A stretch of DNA of 8,060 bases from Omnitrophica WOR_2 bacterium GWA2_47_8 (GTDB lineage: Bacteria > Omnitrophota > Gorgyraeia > Zapsychrales > GWA2-47-8): positions 1-8,060 of the forward strand of contig MHFY01000028.1 of the NCBI GenBank assembly GCA_001805375.1, in the 5' to 3' direction. A model generated the notes under the pieces. The model worked only from the letters and a program-made list of their open reading frames with translations, was not told the DNA's origin and did not search any database. Positions within the stretch are counted from its first letter, which is position 1; every line of letters begins with the position of its first letter. Of this stretch, positions 1 through 4,843 are shown piece after piece. The translations under genes were made by a program, and so were the position numbers.

Positions 1-572
1 GCCTCATAGGAGAGCGATTCATCCATAGGCAAGGCATCTGGTTCTTTGCCATAGTCTCGCTTCTCCTTGCGGCAATCGTGTGGTATTCTCTGAAGATCTC
101 CCCTTATCTCGCCTTTTCCGCGGTTGTCGGATCATCGGTATTCTTCATCACCCATGGCTTCAAGCAGTACGCAGAGGAAGGCGAGAAGCAGCTCATGAAA
201 TCAGGGATGTCTGATATCTCAAAGATCCTCTATCTTGAGGTGATTGATGCCTCCTTCTCCATTGACGGCGTCTTGGGAGCGTTCGCCTTCACCCTTGCGA
301 TCCCGCTCATCATCGCGGGAAACGGCCTTGGCGCCTTCGTGGTTCGGTATTTCACCATAAAGAACATCGAGACCATCAAGAAATACCGCTATCTGAAGAA
401 CGGAGCCATGTACTCACTATTCATCCTGGGCCTCATCATGCTCGTGGACGGCTTTAAGATTGTCCACATCCCCGAATGGGTCTCTCCTATCGTTACCATG
501 ATTGTGATAGGGTATTTCTTCATTAAGTCTAAGAGGGAGGCGGGCAAGAAAGTACTGAATCAAACACACTGA
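1..572 (+). CDS. DUF475 (TerC-related) integral membrane protein, 3' part
   Basis: This is a partial gene whose start lies before the window. The frame is open from base 3 and gives 189 residues to TGA at 570-572; no ATG precedes the internal GTG at 78, so that GTG is unlikely to be the start. The diagnostic segment at 234-281 reads LEVIDASFSIDGVLGA, matching the second conserved acidic motif (E..DASFS.DGV) of the DUF475 family, which is related to TerC. It is followed by hydrophobic segments around VLGAFAFTLAIPLIIAG, YSLFILGLIMLVDGF and IVTMIVIGYFFI. Two more hydrophobic stretches precede the motif, so about five membrane segments are visible. The family is usually around 350 residues, so roughly half is missing upstream. 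TerC-type proteins are implicated in metal-ion efflux or tolerance; for DUF475 itself the substrate is unknown. The C-terminus is basic (KSKREAGKK). The family call is firm, the function is not. Confidence 0.85.
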   Translation, partial: LIGERFIHRQGIWFFAIVSLLLAAIVWYSLKISPYLAFSAVVGSSVFFITHGFKQYAEEGEKQLMKSGMSDISKILYLEVIDASFSIDGVLGAFAFTLAIPLIIAGNGLGAFVVRYFTIKNIETIKKYRYLKNGAMYSLFILGLIMLVDGFKIVHIPEWVSPIVTMIVIGYFFIKSKREAGKKVLNQTH

Positions 573-587
573 TACTCTCGAAAAAAG

Positions 588-603
588 AAATATATATATA
601 TAT
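588..603 (+). promoter_or_regulatory. (TA)n TATA-box promoter of the envelope operon
   Basis: An A-rich stretch (AAAAAAGAAA, 581-590) runs into an alternating TA tract at 591-605. A TATA box centred near 597 would place the archaeal transcription start about 25 nt later, near 622-625. That coincides with the in-frame ATG at 625 and predicts a nearly leaderless mRNA from that codon rather than from ATG 604, which lies inside the TA tract. Confidence 0.55.
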
Positions 604-624
604 ATGCAATACAAGAAATGGAAA

Positions 625-1938
625 ATGCGCATATTTGCTAAGGGACAAATATCTCTCTTCTTCATTCTTGGAGCCATTATTCTCGTAGGCGTCGGTTTGT
701 TTCTTTTTATTCCCCGCGGCACAGATATCGCAGAATCCAAAGAGCCAGTAGAATCCGCATCCTTCGCAGAGCCGGTCGCATCCTATGTTACTGCCTGCCT
801 TGAAGACAGCCTCGATAAGGCCATTACCGCGCTTGGTATCAGGGGAGGGTATTTTGGCGCTGCCCCTCAGGAAAAGAACCTCTCTTTCATTTCCGTCCCC
901 GTGTACTTTTCAGTGGATAGATCATCCGTTCCAACCCCTGAAACTCTAGAGGAAGAACTATCCAACGCGGTAGGATTCTATCTGGAAGGCTGCATCAATG
1001 AGTTCTCTCCCTTACGGGAGATAGGATATTCCATTGAGGCAGGAGAAATGGAGGTCCTATCCATTCTTGCCACCGAATCCACACAGGTCCAGATAACCTA
1101 TCCGCTTACTATCAAAAGAGAGGATTCAACCCAATCGCTCGATTCTTTTTCGGCACGGACCTCATTTAGTCTCTTATCCAAGTATAGTGTGGTCAAGGCT
1201 CTTATCGATAAGCAAAAAGAATATCCTCAGTACGTCATCGCAAGCGATCTTATAGATTCAGCAACCGTGAACGATTTTACTTTTGAGCTAACTCCCTTCG
1301 ATGACTCCTCAACGCTTCATGCACTCTTTTTCAACACCACGGAACTGAAAAATTCTCCCTTTACCTATGCCTATATGGTGAAATACTCATCCGTTGGATC
1401 ATCTGAGGTTGAAAGTGAAACCAACATCAATGCGCTCCAAAGTGTTCAGCTGGAAGCTTTTGTGGGATATGAGTTCACCTATCGGGTCGAAACAATGGGG
1501 GAGGGGTTGACGTTCTCTGATAATTCTCCTCTTTTTGACATCGATCCAAAGACAGGCACTATTACCTTCACGCCAACCAATGATCAAGGAGGGAATCATG
1601 TCATTATCATCAAAAGCACTGATTCGCTAGGAAATGCGGAAACCATTTTGATGGAGCTTGAAGTGAATGGCTTCAACAGAAAGCCTATTATCTCAGACAT
1701 ACCCTCCCTGACTGCCCAAGCAAGCGAGCTATTCGCCTATCAGGTGAATGCCTATGATCCTGATGAGGAGGAAATGTTCTATCTGGACAATAGCAATCTG
1801 TTCAATATCCACCCGGTGAAGGGAACAATTGCCTTTACCCCCTCCTCTGATATGGTGGGAGAACAGGACATCATGATCACAGTCGTTGATAGAAGGGGTG
1901 AAGCATCAACAAAAGAATTCAGATTGGTGATCACATGA
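625..1938 (+). CDS. Membrane-anchored envelope protein with two Ig/cadherin-like domains
   Basis: The frame opens at ATG 604 (444 residues), but ATG 625 (437 residues) is preferred because the TATA tract ends at the first ATG. The N-terminus reads MRIFAKGQISLFFILGAII, a charged stub, a KGQ site and a hydrophobic helix. This resembles archaeal type III (pilin-like) signal peptides, so the protein is probably anchored facing outward. A following segment with YVTACLEDSLDKAI and GIRGGYF resembles a motif I associate with DPANN surface proteins; that is recall, not a search. From about nt 1423 come two tandem beta domains of about 80-88 residues. Each has an N-terminal AF.GYEFTY or ASELFAYQV strand, LFDI or LFNI, then KGTIAFTP or TGTITFTP, and ends in a VxD strand. 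This is the pattern of putative Ig (He_PIG) or cadherin-like repeats. Its stop overlaps the next start (ATGA). The role is probably adhesive or structural at the cell surface; the partner is unknown. Confidence 0.8.
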   Translation: MRIFAKGQISLFFILGAIILVGVGLFLFIPRGTDIAESKEPVESASFAEPVASYVTACLEDSLDKAITALGIRGGYFGAAPQEKNLSFISVPVYFSVDRSSVPTPETLEEELSNAVGFYLEGCINEFSPLREIGYSIEAGEMEVLSILATESTQVQITYPLTIKREDSTQSLDSFSARTSFSLLSKYSVVKALIDKQKEYPQYVIASDLIDSATVNDFTFELTPFDDSSTLHALFFNTTELKNSPFTYAYMVKYSSVGSSEVESETNINALQSVQLEAFVGYEFTYRVETMGEGLTFSDNSPLFDIDPKTGTITFTPTNDQGGNHVIIIKSTDSLGNAETILMELEVNGFNRKPIISDIPSLTAQASELFAYQVNAYDPDEEEMFYLDNSNLFNIHPVKGTIAFTPSSDMVGEQDIMITVVDRRGEASTKEFRLVIT

Positions 1939-3254
1939 AACCCTACATTAGACGCATGATTATCTTATTCATCTTGGCATCATTCATATTGCCCACGACA
2001 TTTTCCCAAACTTCCCAGGAAATCGATCGTTCTGAGGCTACTCAAGAGCCCACAAAGAGCCCTGAGCTGGATAACAATAATCCCCAGACCTGGAGCGCAG
2101 ACAACATGCAGCAGGTGGATTTCACAAAAGTCGAGCCCACAACAGTTGCTAAAGCCGATCCGGAGTTGCTACGGGCTCACGTGACCAAAAGCCAAGCAGA
2201 AGGCTATTTCACGAACAAAGTCGGCGCATCTGCCTATAATCCAAAAAACCCCAACGAGCGTATACTGTTCACCAAGGCATATCCTAACTATGGATTCACC
2301 AATGATGATGCAACCCTGAAAGGATTGGAAAATGTCCAAATAACAAAAACAGGGGAAACCTCAATCCTCCAAGCAGGGAATGTGAGAATTGATTATCCTC
2401 AAGATCAAAATCCTTTGGCACTCTCAGTTGATGAAAAGGGCAAATTAACTGCAGATGATCCAAAATGGGGCAAAATGGGACTTAGAAGCGGCGCATTCTC
2501 TCAAACCGAAGAAGGAATAAAGGCCAGTCCCTATTCCAAAAGCGCCTTTGGTATCACTACGCATAACAAAATTGAAATCTCGACCGAATACGCGGATATC
2601 AGCTCTTTCAAAAATACCCCTTTATTGCTTTCATCCACGGGCACCTGTCCAAGCCTTACTGATTGCATGCGCCTCGAGAACGTGGATGGAGGAGAGGCAC
2701 TGGAGATCCGCAGGCACAGGGCAAGCGAGATTACCGTTGATATGAATGAAAAAGGAATCCAGGATATCAGAAGCGTTGTGGTCAAGCCGCAAATCGACGC
2801 CCCAAAAGATAACTATTTTACGTATGGATCAGTAGATGTGAAATTCCCTCATATCGAATATCATGTTGACCGCAATGGGGGACTCTACTTCAGGGACCTT
2901 GTCCAATATGATGGCGAAGGGAAAGTAGTAATGGAAACTGATATTAACCCAACTACTATTGAAAATTTTGAATTAAGAACTTTGACAACCTTTTGGCAAG
3001 CTCCCCCTTTCACGGCCTCATCTTGTGCCACAGAGACTTCGTGCAATACTATAAGGGAATCAGGAGTTTTCACGACAACCACCGAATCCGGAGCTTTTAC
3101 TAGTCTGCCCACCACTCAAAAACAGGCACCTCTCCCGAATCCGCACGATGGCCCCCTCTTAGGAATGTACGAACCTTCCTCTGCCGATTTGGCATACAGG
3201 AAAACAGTCGATATGTTCAAGGGCGTACTTGGAGCATTAGGCGATATCAGATAA
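1935..3254 (+). CDS. Secreted protein of unknown function, second gene of the envelope operon
   Basis: The protein has 439 residues, starting at ATG 1935 in 4-nt overlap with the upstream stop. GGTGATC at 1926-1932, complementary to the archaeal 16S 3' end, supports this start. Residues 1-24 form a Sec signal peptide (MKPYIRR, a hydrophobic core IILFILASFIL, probable cleavage near TTFS/Q). A polar, low-complexity stretch follows (about 25-65: S, T, Q, E, P, N rich), then a long segment that looks beta-rich, without membrane helices. Four cysteines occur as two CX5C pairs, C238/C244 and C364/C370, a spacing suited to disulphides in an extracellular protein. The segment between them has alternating polar and hydrophobic strands. 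I do not recognise the family. Coupling to the Ig-domain protein suggests a shared envelope complex, which is inference. The C-terminus (GVLGALGDIR) carries no anchor. Confidence 0.75.
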   Translation: MKPYIRRMIILFILASFILPTTFSQTSQEIDRSEATQEPTKSPELDNNNPQTWSADNMQQVDFTKVEPTTVAKADPELLRAHVTKSQAEGYFTNKVGASAYNPKNPNERILFTKAYPNYGFTNDDATLKGLENVQITKTGETSILQAGNVRIDYPQDQNPLALSVDEKGKLTADDPKWGKMGLRSGAFSQTEEGIKASPYSKSAFGITTHNKIEISTEYADISSFKNTPLLLSSTGTCPSLTDCMRLENVDGGEALEIRRHRASEITVDMNEKGIQDIRSVVVKPQIDAPKDNYFTYGSVDVKFPHIEYHVDRNGGLYFRDLVQYDGEGKVVMETDINPTTIENFELRTLTTFWQAPPFTASSCATETSCNTIRESGVFTTTTESGAFTSLPTTQKQAPLPNPHDGPLLGMYEPSSADLAYRKTVDMFKGVLGALGDIR

Positions 3255-3257
3255 GTA

Positions 3258-3268
3258 GGCGCCTTTTT
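3258..3268 (+). terminator. T-tract terminator after the envelope operon
   Basis: GGCGCC at 3258-3263 is followed directly by TTTTT at 3264-3268, 9 nt after the TAA stop. A second T-run lies at 3298-3302. Archaeal transcription commonly ends at such T-tracts. The palindrome is too short to be a convincing hairpin. Confidence 0.45.
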
Positions 3269-3284
3269 CCCATCAGTGCCACAA

Positions 3285-3294
3285 CCTTTAAATA
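3285..3294 (+). promoter_or_regulatory. TATA box 1 of copy A
   Basis: CCTTTAAATA is a good archaeal TATA box. A start about 25 nt from its centre falls at about 3315, exactly where the 22-nt element shared with copy B begins. The same box-to-element distance (30 nt) occurs in copy B. The promoter may still be active although the gene behind it is broken. Confidence 0.5.
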
Positions 3295-3314
3295 ACATTT
3301 TTCTTCCTTACTGA

Positions 3315-3400
3315 TTCTGCGCATGCTCGCGATATTTCACGGTTTCTTGAAGTTTTTATCATGGGAAAATAGCCTTTTTCATTCCCCACTGGACATCCAC
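3315..3400 (+). ncRNA. Candidate leader or small RNA, copy A
   Basis: The segment starts with a 22-nt stretch identical in copy B (core TGCGCATGCTCGCGA, 3318-3332), has a variable middle, and ends in CCACTGGACATCCAC, also identical in copy B. It sits between two TATA boxes. I see no stem supported by paired changes in the two copies, and the short frame from ATG 3323 is not conserved. It could be a small RNA, an untranslated leader, or simply DNA-binding sites. Confidence 0.3.
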
Positions 3401-3410
3401 TGACGGGAAA

Positions 3411-3418
3411 TTTATAAA
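3411..3418 (+). promoter_or_regulatory. TATA box 2 of copy A (relic endonuclease promoter)
   Basis: TTTATAAA lies 39 nt before the relic ATG at 3450, equivalent to TATATAAA at 4801-4808, 43 nt before the intact gene's GTG. The GAGG ribosome-binding sequence present in copy B (4833-4836) has no counterpart here. Confidence 0.45.
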
Positions 3419-3449
3419 CTGCCCTCCCGCTGATTTTTACGATAGATGC

Positions 3450-3545
3450 ATGAAATTCAATAATGATCTTGCAGCAATACACGGCTATCTGTGCTTCGCG
3501 CCTTCTTGGATCGAAATGCAGGAAATCCCAATGATGAAAAACATG
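3450..3545 (+). pseudogene. Relic of a LAGLIDADG homing endonuclease gene
   Basis: The first 15 codons (ATG 3450 to TGC 3492-3494) encode MKFNNDLAAIHGYLC, against MIFNNNLAAIHGYLC in the intact gene at 4844. The next bases do not continue into the first motif's DG. They match the second motif region instead: 14 of 15 bases of 3493-3507 equal 5149-5163. In the intact copy both joining points carry GCTCCG (4887-4892 and 5149-5154), so a 262-nt deletion between these repeats explains the join. As 262 is not a multiple of three, the second motif here is out of frame: LRAFLD can be read in another frame. The remaining frame runs 51 codons to TAG 3603 and overlaps the opposite gene. The catalytic aspartate of the first motif and everything after the second motif are lost, so no active enzyme can be made. 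Confidence 0.85.
3537..3541 (-). terminator. Weak T-tract terminator of the minus-strand cassette
   Basis: AAAAA on the plus strand gives a T5 tract on the minus strand, 11 nt after the stop of the small gene. There is no hairpin. It is plausible as an archaeal terminator but short. Confidence 0.25.
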
Positions 3546-3551
3546 AAGAGC

Positions 3552-3776
3552 TTACCTTTGAGCATCGCTTTTCTTCTGCCTGATGCGATTCGCGCGGGTC
3601 AGTAGCTTTCCCTGCTTGCTTTTCAATTGCTCCTCCAGACGCCCTATCTCTTTGAGGTAATAGCTGGCCAATTCAGGATTGTCCTCCTCTTGGGCTTTCC
3701 TTAGCTTGACAAACGTGTGCTCATCGATTTGACGCCTGATGCTCGTTGCCCCCCTTTCATATTTTTTCTTGCTCAT
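3552..3776 (-). CDS. Small charged helical protein, partner of the nucleotidyltransferase
   Basis: This 74-residue protein overlaps the upstream nucleotidyltransferase gene by 4 nt (ATGA). Its start is supported by GAGGTGA on the minus strand (plus 3784-3790), 7 nt before the ATG, a near-ideal match to the anti-Shine-Dalgarno sequence. The two are therefore almost certainly cotranscribed and translationally coupled. The sequence is strongly basic at both ends (MSKKKYERGATSIRR, RANRIRQKKSDAQR). The middle is helical and charged, with heptad-like hydrophobics around ELASYYLKEIGRLEEQLKSK, suggesting a helical hairpin or coiled coil that binds its partner or nucleic acid. I do not recognise a family. 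The pairing with a nucleotidyltransferase gene recalls toxin-antitoxin operons, but the order and family do not match the classic MNT-HEPN pair, so this stays a hypothesis. Confidence 0.7.
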   Translation of the reverse strand: MSKKKYERGATSIRRQIDEHTFVKLRKAQEEDNPELASYYLKEIGRLEEQLKSKQGKLLTRANRIRQKKSDAQR

Positions 3777-4537
3777 GCGGCCTTCACCTCTTCAATCAAC
3801 CGCCCTGCAAGCGTAAGCAGCTTCCTTATCTCTCTTTCCCTGATGAGCCGACTTGCCCCAACTTTTCTTCCTTCCCGTTCATTGGCGTAGATGGCATAGG
3901 CTTCATTCACCTGCACCTTGCTTAGGCCTCCTTTTTCCAGGATGGAATACAGCTCGTTTTTGGAGTAAGGTTGACGCTGCAAGAGGCATTGGATAATCAC
4001 CATGCTCCTTATGCGAAGGATCAGCGAATACACAAGACTGCCGGTTTCAAATGAGAGCGCTGCCCCTTGCCGGTTGATGGCAAGAATCTTCGCGGTTTCA
4101 TCCAAGAATTTAATTATGGCGGTTTTTTTAAGAGGCATCTCCTTGTAGCGCTCAAGATATGCGCCGTGCAGCAGCCCTTTTGCCTCCCTGATGATGGGGA
4201 GTATGAGGATAGGCCTTTTCTCAATTGCCGCTTCAAGCTCCTCTTTTGTCAGGATGAGGATGGAATAGTTCTGTTTTTTGGGCAGCGGGAATTTTTCTGA
4301 TGCCAGGATGAGCGCATCGACGTCAGAGGATGCCGTCTGCTCATTTCGGGCATAGGACCCATAGAGATACACGCCCTCAACCTTCTCGATATGGGGCAAC
4401 AGCATCTGAAAAAGCTCTTCCTTCACGTCCTGGATTGTTTTGGGCTCCACAAGGAACCGCATGCGTTTTCCCACATACTCTTTTGGCAGGATCACATGCC
4501 CGCTGTTGCCAAAAGGCTGCACCATTTTTGCTTCCAT
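3773..4537 (-). CDS. AbrB-like domain fused to an MNT-type nucleotidyltransferase
   Basis: The frame opens at ATG 4549, but ATG 4537 is preferred (254 residues): the minus-strand TATA box at 4558-4567 puts the transcript start at about 4537, giving a leaderless mRNA. Residues 5-30 (MVQPFGNSGHVILPKEYVGK) match the archaeal SpoVT/AbrB-like DUF2080 type, a small beta-barrel DNA-binding fold. Residues 57-78 (YLYGSYARNEQTASSDVDALIL) hold the nucleotidyltransferase signature GSxxRxxxxxxSDxD, with G60, S61, D72 and D74 as nucleotide and metal ligands. The third acidic residue expected in a later strand is not obvious; that region reads NYSILILTKEEL. Residues from about 125 to 254 are helical, as in HEPN or substrate-binding domains, but I see no RxxxxH motif. 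Known relatives transfer nucleotides to proteins, antibiotics or tRNA; the substrate here is unknown. The N-terminal domain suggests self-regulation. Confidence 0.75.
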   Translation of the reverse strand: MEAKMVQPFGNSGHVILPKEYVGKRMRFLVEPKTIQDVKEELFQMLLPHIEKVEGVYLYGSYARNEQTASSDVDALILASEKFPLPKKQNYSILILTKEELEAAIEKRPILILPIIREAKGLLHGAYLERYKEMPLKKTAIIKFLDETAKILAINRQGAALSFETGSLVYSLILRIRSMVIIQCLLQRQPYSKNELYSILEKGGLSKVQVNEAYAIYANEREGRKVGASRLIREREIRKLLTLAGRLIEEVKAA

Positions 4538-4557
4538 GTGTATATACATATATACTT

Positions 4558-4567
4558 AATATATAAA
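4558..4567 (-). promoter_or_regulatory. TATA box of the nucleotidyltransferase cassette
   Basis: On the minus strand the sequence reads TTTATATATT. Its centre lies about 25 nt before ATG 4537, supporting that codon as a leaderless start. A second AT-rich tract (4540-4555) covers the alternative ATG at 4549. Confidence 0.5.
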
Positions 4568-4668
4568 TGTTTCTGACTTTTAGGCAAGTCAAGTGTCGAT
4601 TGCTGCAGTTGCCAAAACAAGAATAGGATAATCTATTTTCCCGATTACTTTGGCTTAGCCAACATCTA
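4568..4668. other. Intergenic stretch with a small perfect hairpin
   Basis: This lies between the minus-strand promoter and repeat copy B. It holds TTGGC-TTA-GCCAA at 4650-4662, a 5-bp stem with a 3-nt loop, without a following T-run. It could be an operator or chance. I see no gene here. Confidence 0.3.
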
Positions 4669-4672
4669 CAAA

Positions 4673-4681
4673 CCTTTAAAA
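4673..4681 (+). promoter_or_regulatory. TATA box 1 of copy B
   Basis: CCTTTAAAA stands 30 nt before the conserved 22-nt element, the same spacing as in copy A. The predicted transcription start is about 4703. Confidence 0.45.
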
Positions 4682-4702
4682 ATAGCCTCCTCTAACTTGG
4701 TG

Positions 4703-4790
4703 TTCTGCGCATGCTCGCGATATTGTCCATTTTTCCTTACGTTTTATGATAGAAAATTAGCCATACTCTCATTCTCCACTGGACATCCAC
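4703..4790 (+). ncRNA. Candidate leader or small RNA, copy B
   Basis: The segment has the same 5' block (core TGCGCATGCTCGCGA, 4706-4720) and 3' block (CCACTGGACATCCAC, 4776-4790) as copy A. Here GTCCA (4725-4729) could pair with TGGAC (4780-4784), but copy A lacks the first strand, so conserved pairing is not supported. The frame from ATG 4711 stops after 12 codons, against 26 in copy A, so this is not a conserved peptide. Confidence 0.3.
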
Positions 4791-4800
4791 CGACGCCAGA

Positions 4801-4836
4801 TATATAAACCCTCCAAAAGAAAATATTTCTAAGAGG
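4801..4836 (+). promoter_or_regulatory. TATA box 2 and ribosome-binding site of the endonuclease gene
   Basis: TATATAAA at 4801-4808 predicts a start at about 4830, just before GAGG at 4833-4836, which stands 7 nt before GTG 4844. No stronger promoter is visible before rtcB, so this probably also drives rtcB. Confidence 0.55.
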
Positions 4837-4843
4837 CGTACGG

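Larger units (their letters stand above)
3281..3545 (+). repeat. Diverged, truncated copy (A) of the homing-endonuclease unit
   Basis: This segment aligns with the unit at 4669 onward. Shared blocks are CCTTTAAA (3285 and 4673), a 22-nt identical stretch (3315-3336 and 4703-4724), CCACTGGACATCCAC (3386-3400 and 4776-4790), a TATA box (3411-3418 and 4801-4808), and the first 15 codons of the endonuclease (3450-3494 and 4844-4888). Spacing between blocks is conserved within a few nt. The copy then jumps to sequence matching the second endonuclease motif (3493-3507 against 5149-5163) and fades out before the minus-strand gene ending at 3552. Confidence 0.85.

Noticed and set aside
2531..3115. 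Minus-strand frames of 76-84 codons opposite the secreted protein
   Set aside because: They show no recognisable motif or start signals. The plus-strand gene with signal peptide and ATGA coupling explains the region.
3323..3403. Small leaderless peptide frame MLAIFHGFLKFLSWE..., 26 codons, in the conserved leader of copy A
   Set aside because: The equivalent frame in copy B stops after 12 codons and its sequence differs after MLAI, with a 2-nt length change, so selection on a peptide is not supported.
3315..3405. C/D box small RNA
   Set aside because: No paired RTGATGA and CTGA boxes are present at corresponding positions in both copies; the CTGA near 3400 in copy A is CCGA in copy B.
4537..4549. 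ATG 4549 as start of the nucleotidyltransferase
   Set aside because: It lies within the AT-rich promoter tract, only about 14 nt from the TATA box centre, and adds just MYIH before the conserved domain.
4330..4592. Open frames on both strands around the nucleotidyltransferase N-terminus
   Set aside because: They overlap the frame carrying the GSxxRxxxxxxSDxD motif and have no promoter or ribosome-binding site of their own.
4650..4662. TTGGC-TTA-GCCAA hairpin as a terminator
   Set aside because: There is no following T-run on either strand, and it lies upstream of both flanking genes rather than after one.
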